Made by a program: the position numbers and the translations under genes. From contig CANMMF010000002.1 of assembly GCA_947498985.1 (NCBI GenBank), positions 310,001 to 374,000 on the forward strand: a stretch of 64,000 bases of DNA, in the 5' to 3' direction. Below are positions 8,632 to 17,900 of this stretch, piece by piece. Origin of the DNA: an uncultured Paracoccaceae bacterium. GTDB lineage: Bacteria; Pseudomonadota; Alphaproteobacteria; Rhodobacterales; Rhodobacteraceae. The first letter of the stretch is position 1. Each line of letters starts with the position of its first letter. Below the pieces are notes generated by a model that was given only the letters and a program-made list of their open reading frames with translations, made no database searches and was not told the DNA's origin.

Positions 8632-10089
8632 ATGTCCGCCCCGAAGAAAACCGCCCGCGCCACGGCGCGCCCCAAAACCCGCAGCACCAAGGCGAAAGCG
8701 GTCAAGCCCTCCGCCGCCAAGACCGACACCAAGCCAGAGGCCGTGACCGAGGTTGCCGCGCCGGTGACGCTTGACGCGACCTCCACCAACGCCGCGCTGC
8801 TCGCCCGTCGCGAGGCGGCTGTGCCGCGCGGTGTCGCCTCCGCCGCGCCGGTCTTTGCCAGCCACGCCGAAAACGCCGAACTCTGGGATGTCGAAGGCAA
8901 CCGCTATATCGACTTCGCCGGTGGCATTGCCGTGCTGAACACCGGCCACCGCCATCCGCGCGTGATCGCCGCCGCCAAGGCGCAGGAAGACCGCTATACG
9001 CACACCTCCTTCCAGGTTGTGCCTTACGAGCCCTATGTGGCGCTGGCCGAAAAGCTGAACGCGCTGGCCCCCGGTGACGCGCCGAAAAAGACGCTGCTGG
9101 TGACTACCGGCGCCGAAGCCGTCGAAAACGCGGTGAAGATCGCCCGCGCCCATACCGGCCGCCCCGGTGTCATCGCCTTCAACGCGGGCTATCACGGCCG
9201 CACGCTGCTGACCCTCGGCATGACCGGCAAGGTCAATCCCTACAAGAAAGACGTGGGCCCGTTCCCGTCGGACATTTTCCGCGCGCCCTTCCCCGATGCG
9301 CGTGCCGGGATCACCGTGGCCGACGCCCTGCAGGCGCTGGAGACGCTGTTCCTCACCGACGCGCAGCCAGAGCGTGTCGCCGCGATCATCATCGAGCCGG
9401 TGCTGGGCGAAGGTGGCTACCACCCGGTGCCGACCGAGATGTTCCAGGCGCTGCGCGCGATCTGCGACAAGCACGGCATCCTGCTGATCTCCGACGAGAT
9501 CCAGGCCGGCTTTGCCCGCACCGGCACCTGGTTCGCGGTCGAGCATTCCGGCGTTGTGCCCGACCTCATCACCTGCGCCAAGTCGATGGCCGGCGGCTAT
9601 CCGATTGCCGGTGTGATCGGCCGTGCCGACGTGATGGACGCGATGGACCCCGGCGGCCTGGGCGGCACCTATGGCGGCAACCCGGTGGCCTGCGCCGCAG
9701 CGCTTGCGGCCATTGAGGCGATCGAGAGCGAGGGCCTGCTCGCCCGCTCCAGCGCCATCGGTGAGAGCCTGCGCACCCGCTTTGCCGATATGGGCGCGCG
9801 CGTCGCACCGTTCCGGATGTGGGACATTCGCGGTCTGGGCGCGATGCTCGCGGTCGAGTTCGTGACCGATTTCGACAGCGCCACCCCGGATGCGGGTCTG
9901 ACCAAGCGCGTGATTGCCCACGCTCTGAAACGCGGCCTGATCCTGCTGGCCTGCGGCATGCATGGCAACGCGGTGCGCATCATGGTGCCGATCACCGCGT
10001 CGGATGCGATCCTCGACGAAGGCATGGCGATCTTCGAGGCCGCGCTGGCCGACGCCATGGCCGAGGAAATGAGCCTCGCCGCCGAATAA
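8632..10089 (+). CDS. gabT: 4-aminobutyrate aminotransferase-like class III aminotransferase with basic N-terminal tail
   Basis: 485 residues. From residue 52 the protein matches GabT closely ([27 protein letters not shown]), with PLP-binding K317 in [11 protein letters not shown] and D289 in SDEIQ. It should transfer the amino group of GABA or a similar omega-amino acid to 2-oxoglutarate, giving a semialdehyde. The first 50 residues are an Ala/Lys/Pro/Thr-rich, histone-H1-like tail absent from E. coli GabT. The AGGAGAG site is 5 nt before this ATG and supports translation of the tail. A semialdehyde dehydrogenase is encoded 3.7 kb downstream. It diverges from the XRE/cupin regulator gene. 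Confidence 0.88.
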   Translation: MSAPKKTARATARPKTRSTKAKAVKPSAAKTDTKPEAVTEVAAPVTLDATSTNAALLARREAAVPRGVASAAPVFASHAENAELWDVEGNRYIDFAGGIAVLNTGHRHPRVIAAAKAQEDRYTHTSFQVVPYEPYVALAEKLNALAPGDAPKKTLLVTTGAEAVENAVKIARAHTGRPGVIAFNAGYHGRTLLTLGMTGKVNPYKKDVGPFPSDIFRAPFPDARAGITVADALQALETLFLTDAQPERVAAIIIEPVLGEGGYHPVPTEMFQALRAICDKHGILLISDEIQAGFARTGTWFAVEHSGVVPDLITCAKSMAGGYPIAGVIGRADVMDAMDPGGLGGTYGGNPVACAAALAAIEAIESEGLLARSSAIGESLRTRFADMGARVAPFRMWDIRGLGAMLAVEFVTDFDSATPDAGLTKRVIAHALKRGLILLACGMHGNAVRIMVPITASDAILDEGMAIFEAALADAMAEEMSLAAE

Positions 10090-10100
10090 GCACAGCCATC

Positions 10101-10124
10101 GGGGCGCGGTCCATACCGCGCCCC
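10101..10124 (+). terminator. Hairpin after the gabT-like gene (possible terminator or attenuator)
   Basis: A perfect 9-bp stem (GGGGCGCGG / CCGCGCCCC) with a 6-nt loop starts 12 bp after the gabT stop. The T-run is poor (CCTTGCGTT), so termination may be partial. The rest of the gap to 10271 shows nothing else. Confidence 0.4.
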
Positions 10125-10271
10125 CTTGCGTTCGGACCCGCGAAACCCCTCCGATGTCGCCGTTGCCCGGAACCGCACAGGCCTGCCGGGTCAGGGCGAT
10201 ACACGTTTGCGGCAGGGCGCTGTAGACTGCGCGAGTCGGGGTCTCCGACCAAAGCCACAAAAGAGCGCGCC

Positions 10272-11591
10272 ATGTCCCATATCTTCCCCCGCCACACCCG
10301 TCAGACCCTGCCGACCGCCGTATCCGGCGACGGCTGTTATCTGATCGACCAGACCGGAAAGCGCTATCTCGATGCTTCGGGCGGCGCGGCGGTGTCCTGT
10401 CTGGGGCATTCGGACCAGACCATCATCGACGCGATCAAGGCGCAGGTCGATCAGCTCGCCTACGCGCATACCGGGTTCTTCACGTCCGATCCCGCCGAGG
10501 CGCTGGCCGATCTGCTGATCGCCAACGCGCCGGGCGATCTCGACCGGGTCTACCTGGTCTCCGGCGGTTCGGAAGCGACCGAAGCCGCGATCAAGCTCGC
10601 GCGCCAGTATTTTGTCGAAAAAGGCGAGCCGCAGCGCGGCAAGCTCATCGCTCGCAAGCAAAGCTATCACGGCAACACCATCGGCGCGCTGAGCGCAGGC
10701 GGCAACGAATGGCGGCGCTCGCAATTCGGCCCGCTGCTGCTCGATGTGAGTCATATCGACCCCTGCTACGAATACCGCCTCAAGCGCGACGACGAGAGCG
10801 CCGAAGAGTACGGGCATCGCGCCGCGCAGGCGCTTGAAGACGAAATCCTGCGCCTCGGTCCCGACACCGTCATGGCCTTCATGGCCGAACCGGTGGTGGG
10901 GGCGACCGCCGGTGCGCTCGCCCCGGCACCGGGCTATTTCAAACGGATCCGCGAGATCTGCGACCAATACGGCGTGCTGCTGATCCTTGACGAGGTCATG
11001 TGCGGCATGGGACGGACCGGCAGCCTGTTTGCCTGCGAACAGGACGGTATCGCGCCCGACATCGCCTGCATCGCCAAGGGCCTCGGCGCGGGCTACCAGC
11101 CCATCGGCGCCATGCTCTGCACGCGCGAGATCTACGCCACGATCCAGAACGGCACCGGCTTTTTCCAGCACGGCCACACCTATATTGGCCACCCCACCGC
11201 CGCCGCCTGCGGGGTCGCCGTGGTCAGCGCGATCCTGGAGCGCGGTCTGGTCGAGCGCGCCCGCCTGCAGGGCGACAAGCTGCAGGGCAGGCTCACCGAC
11301 CGGTTCGGCCAGCACCCGCATGTGGGCGATATCCGCGGGCGCGGGCTCTTCCGCGGTGTCGAACTGGTCGAGGACCGCGCCAGCAAGGCCCCGTTCGATC
11401 CGTCGAAAGGCGTCGCGGGCAAGATCAAGAAAGCCGCCTTCGAGGCCGGGCTGATCTGCTACCCGATGTCGGGCACCATCGACGGGCGGCAGGGCGATCA
11501 CGTGCTGCTGGCGCCGCCCTTTATCATCGAGGACGACCAGCTAGACGAGTTGACCGACAAGCTCTCCACAGCCATCGCGGCGGTGATCTGA
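10272..11591 (+). CDS. Class III aminotransferase (aspartate aminotransferase family)
   Basis: 439 residues from the ATG at 10272 (MSHIFPRH). PLP lysine K269 is in CIAKGLGAGYQP and D240 is in LDEVMCGMGRTG, the normal class III arrangement. It differs clearly from the upstream GabT-like enzyme, so it probably takes a different amino donor; the substrate is unknown. Its stop overlaps the start of the glutamate-synthase-like gene by one base (TGATG). Translation is therefore likely coupled and the two products may act on the same amino group. Only a weak AAAGAG lies before the start. Confidence 0.88.
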   Translation: MSHIFPRHTRQTLPTAVSGDGCYLIDQTGKRYLDASGGAAVSCLGHSDQTIIDAIKAQVDQLAYAHTGFFTSDPAEALADLLIANAPGDLDRVYLVSGGSEATEAAIKLARQYFVEKGEPQRGKLIARKQSYHGNTIGALSAGGNEWRRSQFGPLLLDVSHIDPCYEYRLKRDDESAEEYGHRAAQALEDEILRLGPDTVMAFMAEPVVGATAGALAPAPGYFKRIREICDQYGVLLILDEVMCGMGRTGSLFACEQDGIAPDIACIAKGLGAGYQPIGAMLCTREIYATIQNGTGFFQHGHTYIGHPTAAACGVAVVSAILERGLVERARLQGDKLQGRLTDRFGQHPHVGDIRGRGLFRGVELVEDRASKAPFDPSKGVAGKIKKAAFEAGLICYPMSGTIDGRQGDHVLLAPPFIIEDDQLDELTDKLSTAIAAVI

Positions 11592-13219
11592 TGCTCAACG
11601 AATATCAGCGGTTCATTCCCTTTGCCCTTTGCGCGGGCCTCGCGGTCCTGTCCCTGATCGGGCTGATCTTCAGCGGCTGGTTCTGGATCCCGTTTGCCGT
11701 CTTCGCGATCCTGACAGCGTTCGGCATCTATGACGTCACGCAAAGCAGCCACGCGATCCTGCGCAATTACCCGGTGCTGGGCCACATGCGCTTCATGTTC
11801 GAGGGCATCCGCCCCGAAATCCGGCAATACCTGATCGAATCGGATGCCGATGAAGAGCCGTTTTCCCGCGACCAGCGCAGCCTCGTCTACCAGCGCGCCA
11901 AAGGTGTAGAGGACAGCCGCCCCTTCGGCTCGCGCCGCCGGGTCTACGATTCGGGCTACGAATGGCTGACCCATTCCGCCGTGCCCACCAGGATCGACAC
12001 GCACGACTTCCGCGTCCGCGTCGGCGGTCCCGATTGCAGGCATCCCTACGATATCTCGCTTTTCAATATCTCCGCCATGAGCTTTGGTTCGCTTTCCGCC
12101 AATGCCATTCTCGCGCTCAACACCGGCGCCAAGATGGGCGGCTTTGCCCATGACACCGGCGAAGGCAGCATTTCGCGCTATCACCGGCAAGGCGGCGGCG
12201 ATCTGATCTGGGAGCTGGGGTCGGGCTATTTCGGCTGCCGCACCGCCGAGGGGCGTTTCGATCCCGACAAGTTCGCCAAACAGGCCGCCGACCCGCAGGT
12301 CAAGATGATCGAGCTGAAGATGAGCCAGGGCGCCAAGCCAGGCCATGGCGGCATGCTGCCCGCCGCCAAGATCAGCCCCGAGATCGCCGAGGCGCGCGGC
12401 ATTCCCGAAGATCAGGACTGCATCTCGCCCGCAGCCCATCCGGAGTTCTCCACACCGCTCGAGATGATGGAATTCATCGGCCGGTTGCGCGAGCTGTCGG
12501 ACGGCAAGCCCGTGGGCTTCAAGCTCTGCATCGGGCACCGGCGCGAGTTCATGTGCATGGTGCGCGCCATGCTGGAAACCGGGATCGTGCCCGATTTCAT
12601 CGTGGTCGACGGCAAGGAAGGCGGCACCGGTGCTGCCCCGGTCGAGTTCGCCGATCACATGGGCATGCCGCTCGTCGAAGGGCTCACATTTGTGCACAAC
12701 ACCCTGCGTGGTGTGGGCTTGCGCGACCGGATCAAGATCGGCGCCTCGGGCAAGCTGGTAAGCTCCTTTGCGATCCTCAAGATGATCGCTCTGGGCGCCG
12801 ACTGGGCCAATTCCGCGCGCGGCTTCATGTTCTCGATCGGCTGCATCCAGGCGCAGGCCTGCCACACCAATCACTGCCCCGTCGGCGTGGCCACCCAGGA
12901 TCCGCTGCGCATGCGCGCGCTGGATGTCACCGACAAGTCCCAGCGCGTGGCCCGGTTCCATGCCAACACGCTGGACGCGGTAAAGGAACTGACCGAGGCC
13001 GCGGGTCTGGGCGCGCCCGGCGAGTTCCTGCCCCATCACCTGATGATCCGCGAAGGTGACCGCGACATGGTCACCGGCGCCGAGATCTACCCCTACATGC
13101 CCGAAGGGTTCCTGCTCGAAGAGGGCGAGGAGGACAAATTCGGCTATCGCATGCGCTGGGGCCGGTCGAGCGCCAAGAGCTTCCAGCCCTTCGACACAGA
13201 AACCGGGCGCGGCCCATGA
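11591..13219 (+). CDS. FMN-binding glutamate synthase family protein (membrane-anchored)
   Basis: 542 residues. Two hydrophobic helices open the protein (about residues 8-48), then comes a GltB-like (beta/alpha)8 FMN domain. The 3Fe-4S ligands are visible as C418, C424 and C429 in GCIQAQACHTNHCPVG, and the flavin-domain motif GGTGAAP is at 345. It lacks the glutaminase domain, so it cannot be a complete glutamate synthase. It may oxidise or form glutamate or another amino compound with an unknown electron partner. It overlaps the aminotransferase by 1 nt and the next gene by 4 nt, which ties it to the same pathway. The substrate is unknown. Confidence 0.88.
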   Translation: MLNEYQRFIPFALCAGLAVLSLIGLIFSGWFWIPFAVFAILTAFGIYDVTQSSHAILRNYPVLGHMRFMFEGIRPEIRQYLIESDADEEPFSRDQRSLVYQRAKGVEDSRPFGSRRRVYDSGYEWLTHSAVPTRIDTHDFRVRVGGPDCRHPYDISLFNISAMSFGSLSANAILALNTGAKMGGFAHDTGEGSISRYHRQGGGDLIWELGSGYFGCRTAEGRFDPDKFAKQAADPQVKMIELKMSQGAKPGHGGMLPAAKISPEIAEARGIPEDQDCISPAAHPEFSTPLEMMEFIGRLRELSDGKPVGFKLCIGHRREFMCMVRAMLETGIVPDFIVVDGKEGGTGAAPVEFADHMGMPLVEGLTFVHNTLRGVGLRDRIKIGASGKLVSSFAILKMIALGADWANSARGFMFSIGCIQAQACHTNHCPVGVATQDPLRMRALDVTDKSQRVARFHANTLDAVKELTEAAGLGAPGEFLPHHLMIREGDRDMVTGAEIYPYMPEGFLLEEGEEDKFGYRMRWGRSSAKSFQPFDTETGRGP

Positions 13220-13770
13220 GCGCGCATCCCGATTTCGCGCCGATCGCCGATGCCGACTGGCCGGAGGCGCTGGCCGATCTGCAGGGCGGCTTTGCCACCG
13301 GCCTCAACGTCTACCGCACCATGGCGCATCACCCCGCGCTGCTGCGCGCCTGGGCGGATCTGCGCGAACACGTGGTCAACCGGACCACGCTGGGCCGCGA
13401 ACGCTCGGAGGTGGTGATCCTGCGCGCGGGCTTCCGGCTGGGCTCGGATTACGAATGGGCGCAGCACATCCTGCGCGCCCGCTCTGCCGGGCTCAGCGAT
13501 GCGCGCATCCGCGCTCTGCGCGGACCGCTCGATGCGTTGCCCGCGCCCGATGCCCTGATTGCGCGCGCGGTGGATGAGCTCTTTGCCAACCGTGCCCTGA
13601 CACCCGAGACGCTGGCCGCCCTCAGCGCCGAGCTGGGCCGCGAAGGTGTGCTCGATCTCATCGCCACCGTCGGCTTCTATTCGACCCTTGGCTATATCCT
13701 CAATACCTGCGACACGCCGCTGGACGGCGATGCCTCAGACGCTCTCAAAACCCGTCCGCTGGCCGGTTAG
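13216..13770 (+). CDS. Carboxymuconolactone decarboxylase family protein (AhpD-like fold)
   Basis: 184 residues. It starts inside the stop of the preceding gene (ATGA overlap), so expression is coupled. The core VILRAGFRLGSDYEWAQH matches the CMD family's EYEWAQH subgroup. The Cys-x-x-Cys pair of peroxidase-type AhpD proteins is absent, so an alkylhydroperoxidase role is unlikely. The conserved E-W-x-x-H could act in decarboxylation or isomerisation of a carbonyl acid. Its place between a glutamate-synthase-like enzyme and a semialdehyde dehydrogenase suggests it handles an intermediate; this is inference. Confidence 0.8.
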   Translation: MSAHPDFAPIADADWPEALADLQGGFATGLNVYRTMAHHPALLRAWADLREHVVNRTTLGRERSEVVILRAGFRLGSDYEWAQHILRARSAGLSDARIRALRGPLDALPAPDALIARAVDELFANRALTPETLAALSAELGREGVLDLIATVGFYSTLGYILNTCDTPLDGDASDALKTRPLAG

Positions 13771-13800
13771 GCCCACGGACCCATTGCAAGGACTTCCCCG

Positions 13801-15279
13801 ATGCTTGACGCCCAGACCGATCTAAAGAGCCTGCTCAGCGACCCCGAGCTTCTGGCCACCGATGCCTATCTCGCCGGAGACTGGAAAGCCGCACGCGACG
13901 GCGCGACATTTGCCGTCAGAAACCCTGCGCGAGGCGACGTAATCGCCGAGGTGGCCGATCTTTCCCGCGCCGAGTTCGGAGAGGCCATCGATGCCGCCTA
14001 TGCCGCGCAGAAGGATTGGGCGCAATGGACCGGCAAGGAGCGCGCGGGCGTGCTGCGCAAGTGGTACGAGCTGATGGTCGAACATGCCGACGATCTCGGC
14101 ACGATCCTGACCGCCGAGCAGGGCAAGCCGCATGCCGAGGCCAAGGGCGAGGTGATCTATGGCGCCTCCTTCATCGAATGGTTCGCCGAAGAGGCCAAGC
14201 GCGTCTATGGCGAGACGGTGCCCGGCCACCAGCGCGACAAGCGCATCACCGTGATCTCCCAGCCCATCGGTGTCGCGGCGTCGATCACGCCGTGGAACTT
14301 CCCCAACGCGATGATCACCCGCAAGGTTGGCCCGGCACTGGCCGCAGGCTGCGCCTTTGTGGCGCGCCCCGCCGCCGAGACGCCTTTGTCGGCACTGGCG
14401 CTTGGCGTGCTGGCCGACCGCGCGGGGATCCCCAAAGGTGTGCTCTCGATCATCCCGTCCTCGCGCAGTTCGGATATCGGCAAGGAGTTCTGCGAGAACC
14501 CGAAAGTGCGCAAGCTGACCTTCACCGGCTCCACCGAGGTGGGCCGGATCCTGCTCAAACAGGCCGCCGATCAGGTGATGAAATGCTCCATGGAGCTGGG
14601 CGGCAACGCGCCTTTCATCGTGTTCGACGATGCCGATCTCGATGCGGCGGTCGAAGGTGCCATGATCTCCAAATACCGCAACAACGGCCAGACCTGTGTC
14701 TGCGCCAACCGGATCTATGTACAGGCCGGGGTCTATGACGCCTTTGCCGAAAAACTGAAGGCTGCGGTCGACAAGATGAATATCGGCGACGGGCTCTCCA
14801 GCGGTGTGACCACCGGCCCGCTGATCAACGCCGCCGCCGTCGAGAAGGTCGAGGAACATATCGAGGACGCCGTCTCCAAGGGTGGGCGCGTGATCGCAGG
14901 GGGCGAACGCCACGCGCTGGGCGGCACGTTCTTCCAGCCCACGATCATCGCCGATGCCACCAAGGACATGGCCTTTGCACAGGACGAGACCTTCGGCCCG
15001 CTGGCGCCGCTCTTCAGGTTCGAGGATGTGGACGATGTGATCGCGCAGGCCAATGACACGATCTTCGGCCTCGCGTGCTATTTCTACGCCAAGGACCTGT
15101 CACTGGTCACCAAGGTGCAGGAAGCGCTGGAATACGGCATGGTGGGTGTGAACACCGGCCTGATTTCCACCGAAGTGGCGCCGTTCGGCGGCGTCAAGCA
15201 ATCGGGTCTCGGCCGCGAAGGCAGCCGCCATGGCATGGATGAGTTCATGGAGATGAAATACATCTGCACCTCGGTCTGA
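13801..15279 (+). CDS. gabD: NAD(P)-dependent succinate-semialdehyde dehydrogenase (ALDH superfamily)
   Basis: 492 residues with the full ALDH core. The catalytic C299 is in NGQTCVCAN, the general-base E265 in ELGGNAPF, and the N169-region motif is PWNFPNAM. It is closest in style to GabD, which oxidises succinate semialdehyde to succinate and so completes the GABA shunt started by the upstream aminotransferase. One oddity: the coenzyme-site KP motif reads ARPAAETP, with R189 where Lys is usual, which may shift cofactor use. It follows the CMD gene by 30 bp and ends at a strong terminator, so it is the last gene of the operon. Confidence 0.9.
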   Translation: MLDAQTDLKSLLSDPELLATDAYLAGDWKAARDGATFAVRNPARGDVIAEVADLSRAEFGEAIDAAYAAQKDWAQWTGKERAGVLRKWYELMVEHADDLGTILTAEQGKPHAEAKGEVIYGASFIEWFAEEAKRVYGETVPGHQRDKRITVISQPIGVAASITPWNFPNAMITRKVGPALAAGCAFVARPAAETPLSALALGVLADRAGIPKGVLSIIPSSRSSDIGKEFCENPKVRKLTFTGSTEVGRILLKQAADQVMKCSMELGGNAPFIVFDDADLDAAVEGAMISKYRNNGQTCVCANRIYVQAGVYDAFAEKLKAAVDKMNIGDGLSSGVTTGPLINAAAVEKVEEHIEDAVSKGGRVIAGGERHALGGTFFQPTIIADATKDMAFAQDETFGPLAPLFRFEDVDDVIAQANDTIFGLACYFYAKDLSLVTKVQEALEYGMVGVNTGLISTEVAPFGGVKQSGLGREGSRHGMDEFMEMKYICTSV

Positions 15280-15297
15280 GGCAGCCGGACTCTGACA

Positions 15298-15325
15298 AAC
15301 GGCCCGCCTTCTGGCGGGCCGTTCT
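15298..15325 (+). terminator. Rho-independent terminator after gabD
   Basis: An 11-bp perfect stem (AACGGCCCGCC / GGCGGGCCGTT) with a TTCT loop begins 18 bp after the gabD stop. The T-run is short. The rest of the gap to 15493 shows only a repeated GCTCAGCCGCGG (near 15452 and 15490) and no gene. Confidence 0.7.
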
Positions 15326-15493
15326 GCGTCTGGTCTTGCGGTTCCGAATTCGGACGGTATGCGCCGGATGCGATCCGGACAACCGGTCGACAAGCCGCGC
15401 CCGGGATCACGGTTTGGGCGAGGCTCCAGTCTCGGCCAGATCGACAGGCCACAGCTCAGCCGCGGTCGGCACTTCCGGACGCCCCGCCACGGC

Positions 15494-16069
15494 TCAGCCG
15501 CGGTTTGCGCCCGGAACCCACAAGACATCGGCGCGGCCTTCGTCATTGGCGATGCGCGCGGCCACGAAAAACCAGTCGGACAGGCGGTTGAGGTAACGCA
15601 CTGCCGCGCCGTTGACCTGCTCGACCGTGGCCAACTCCACCGACAGCCGCTCCGCCCGCCGCGCCACCGTGCGGCAATGGTGCAGATGCGCCGACAGCGC
15701 CGATCCGCCGGGCAGGATGAAACTGCGCAGCGGCTCCAGCCGGGCGTTCATCGCGTCGATCTCGCTTTCAAGCCGCGTCACCTGCGTGTCCGACATCCGC
15801 AGCGGATCCCATTCGCGATCGCCGTCCTTGTCCATCTCCGGCAGGCAGAGATCCGCGCCGATGTCGAAGAGATCGTTCTGGATCCGGCTCAGCGCCGCGT
15901 CGGTGTCACCCTCCGCATGCAGCCGCGCGATCCCGACCACCGAGTTCAGCTCATCCGACGTGCCGTAAGCCTCGACCCGCGTGGCGAACTTCGCCACCCG
16001 CGCGCCGTTGCCCAGCGCGGTCTCCCCCGCATCGCCGGTTTTTGTGTAGATCTTGTTGAGGACCACCAT
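15494..16069 (-). CDS. Cob(I)yrinic acid a,c-diamide adenosyltransferase (PduO type)
   Basis: 191 residues from the ATG at 16069, which has GGAGGG 8 nt upstream; a TTG two codons earlier is less likely. It transfers the adenosyl group from ATP to cob(I)alamin to make coenzyme B12. The N-terminal KIYTKTGDAGETAL loop binds ATP, and the C-terminal HCRTVARRAER helix carries the conserved arginines. Length and motifs are typical. Its start region overlaps the stop of the small membrane protein gene upstream, so the two are co-transcribed, an arrangement common in Rhodobacteraceae. Confidence 0.94.
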   Translation of the reverse strand: MVVLNKIYTKTGDAGETALGNGARVAKFATRVEAYGTSDELNSVVGIARLHAEGDTDAALSRIQNDLFDIGADLCLPEMDKDGDREWDPLRMSDTQVTRLESEIDAMNARLEPLRSFILPGGSALSAHLHHCRTVARRAERLSVELATVEQVNGAAVRYLNRLSDWFFVAARIANDEGRADVLWVPGANRG

Positions 16070-16071
16070 GC

Positions 16072-16275
16072 TCAATTCCCTCCGCGCAGCCAGACAAAAA
16101 GCAGGATCAGCAGCACAGCGACAAACTGCGCCCCGATCCGCCAGCGCATGGCCTTGTTGGCGTATTTCTTGTTGAACTCTCCGCCCTTGGCAAACGAACC
16201 AATGCCGAAAAGCAGGATACCGACCACCACCAACATGACGATGGCGATGACTATGAAGAGCGGGTCGTCTGCCAT
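16072..16275 (-). CDS. Twin transmembrane protein (HIG1-like small membrane protein)
   Basis: 67 residues with two membrane helices (about 7-27 and 47-63) joined by a basic loop (FNKKYANKAMRWR). It resembles the short HIG1-domain / twin-transmembrane proteins of alphaproteobacteria. HIG1 proteins in mitochondria assist respiratory complexes; the bacterial role is not established. GGAGG lies 5 nt before the ATG. It is the first gene of a pair with the adenosyltransferase. Confidence 0.85.
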   Translation of the reverse strand: MADDPLFIVIAIVMLVVVGILLFGIGSFAKGGEFNKKYANKAMRWRIGAQFVAVLLILLFVWLRGGN

Positions 16276-16335
16276 GGAACCTCCGATGCGTTGCGACGTG
16301 ACATAGCGGCTGGCGCAGGGAAAGCGAAGCTTTGA

Positions 16336-17178
16336 TCAGACTTTCGACAAGGCCCAGTCGAGCACCCGCTGCGGCAAGAGCCTGCGCGCCGCCCCCATGA
16401 GATAGGTCGGCGTGGTGATGTAGTAGCGCGGGCGCGGGCGCGGGCTTTCCAACGCGTGCACCAGCCTCGCGGTGACCGCCGAGGCGGGCCGTTCGAAGGG
16501 ATCGCGCCCGCGGTCGCGGTAAAGCCGGTCGATCAGCTGGCGTTCATATTGCGCCGCGCGCGCAGAGCCTTTCCAGTCGATCCAGCGTTCGAAATGCGCG
16601 ATCCCGTTCTGCCGGATCTTCGACGTCACGGGCCCGGTGTTGAACGTGATCAGATGGAGTCCGGTGCCGCGCATCTCGATCCGCAGCGTGTCGGTCAGGC
16701 CTTCGGTGGCGAACTTGGTCGCATTATAGGCCCCGCGCCATTGCAGCGTCACCAGCCCCAGCACCGAGGAGTGGTTGACGATCCGCCCCTGCCCCTGCGC
16801 CCGCATCACCGGGATCACCCGCCGCGTGAGGTCGTGCCAGCCAAAGACATTCGCCTCGAAGATCGCCCGCAGCGCATCCGTCGGCAGATCCTCGACCGCG
16901 CCCGGCACCGCGTAGGCGCCGTTGTTAAAGAGCGCGTCCAGCGTACCGCCCGTGGCCTCGAGCACCTCCTCGAGACCTTCCGCGATGCTGGCGGGATCCT
17001 CGTAATCGATCCGCGGGCTTTCCAGGCCTTCCGAGATCAGCCGCGCGCAATCCTCGGCCTTGCGGCAGGAGGCAAAGACGCGCCAGCCGCGTTTGGCCAG
17101 CCCATGCGCCGCGTCATAGCCGATGCCCGACGAGCAGCCGGTGATCAGCAGCGATTTCTGGGGCATGTTCTGGGGCAT
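16336..17178 (-). CDS. Short-chain dehydrogenase/reductase
   Basis: 280 residues from the ATG at 17178; another in-frame ATG four codons later is possible. It is a classical SDR with the NAD(P) motif TGCSSGIG near the start, NNGAYA after strand 4, a catalytic serine in NHSSVLG and Y-x-x-x-K in YNATK. It reduces or oxidises an alcohol/carbonyl pair; the substrate is unknown. The extended C-terminus and ITGCSSGIGYDAA pattern resemble SDRs annotated in lipid or steroid metabolism. It stands alone between the twin-TM pair and a terminator. Confidence 0.88.
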   Translation of the reverse strand: MPQNMPQKSLLITGCSSGIGYDAAHGLAKRGWRVFASCRKAEDCARLISEGLESPRIDYEDPASIAEGLEEVLEATGGTLDALFNNGAYAVPGAVEDLPTDALRAIFEANVFGWHDLTRRVIPVMRAQGQGRIVNHSSVLGLVTLQWRGAYNATKFATEGLTDTLRIEMRGTGLHLITFNTGPVTSKIRQNGIAHFERWIDWKGSARAAQYERQLIDRLYRDRGRDPFERPASAVTARLVHALESPRPRPRYYITTPTYLMGAARRLLPQRVLDWALSKV

Positions 17179-17264
17179 AAGCGCGTGGTCCCGGGATCCT
17201 GACAGCGCGGTGCTACGGCACACCCCGCGCCACTGCAAGCCGGCGTCCGCTGCAGACGCAGAAA

Positions 17265-17288
17265 CGCCCGGTCGAACCGGGCGCTTTT
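17265..17288. terminator. Terminator hairpin between the SH3 and SDR genes
   Basis: An 8-bp stem CGCCCGGT / ACCGGGCG with a 3-nt loop. A T5 run follows on the plus strand and TTTC on the minus strand. The SH3-domain gene ends 22 bp away on the minus strand, so it is the likely user, although the better T-run faces the other way. Confidence 0.6.
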
Positions 17289-17309
17289 TGTTGCGATGTC
17301 AGTCAGAGG

Positions 17310-17900
17310 TCAGTTCACCGATGCCAGGAACGAGGCGGACATCCAGCCCACATTGTCGCCGTCGAGCGCGCGAAGCTCGACCCAGCCGGAGCCGTCATCG
17401 GTCAGGACCTCGACCTCTTCACCGCGCAGAAGCTGGGTCACCACGCCGTAATTCGTGCTCGGCCCGTCGCGCAGGTTCACACGCGATCCGGTCACCGCGC
17501 GGATATCGATGGAAGAGGCTTCATTCACCACGGCAGGGGTCACCAGCGGACCGCTGTCGGTGCGCAGAGATGCGTTGCTCAGAGCGGCTTTTGGCTGGGT
17601 GACGGTGATCGTGGGCAACACGGTCACGAAGGACGTCTTTACCGGCTCCACCAGATCGTCGAGCGGTGTCACATCCGTGAGCGCGGCGCCGGTCGTGTCG
17701 GCCCGGGTGACGTCGATCTTGTCGATGTCGGACGCGGTCTGCGCCTTGGCGACCTGTGTCGTCGCGGCTGGCAATGGTTGCGTGTCCACGGCGGCCACAA
17801 GCGTGACGCCGTTCTCCCCTGGCTCGAATTCTGCCCCGCCGGACATCTCGTACCAGGCCCAACCCATAAAACCGAATGTCAGCAGAATGACACGGTACAT
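17310..17900 (-). CDS. SH3 domain-containing protein
   Basis: 196 residues from the ATG at 17900 (MYRVILLTF), with GGGAG about 9 nt before it. A single N-terminal hydrophobic helix (residues 2-18) acts as signal or anchor, then comes a low-complexity Thr/Ala/Val-rich linker. A C-terminal bacterial SH3 domain spans about 132-194 (GSRVNLRDGPSTNYGVVTQLLRGEEVEVL). Such proteins bind the cell wall in the periplasm; no enzymatic domain is visible. It lies divergently from parC. Confidence 0.85.
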   Translation of the reverse strand: MYRVILLTFGFMGWAWYEMSGGAEFEPGENGVTLVAAVDTQPLPAATTQVAKAQTASDIDKIDVTRADTTGAALTDVTPLDDLVEPVKTSFVTVLPTITVTQPKAALSNASLRTDSGPLVTPAVVNEASSIDIRAVTGSRVNLRDGPSTNYGVVTQLLRGEEVEVLTDDGSGWVELRALDGDNVGWMSASFLASVN

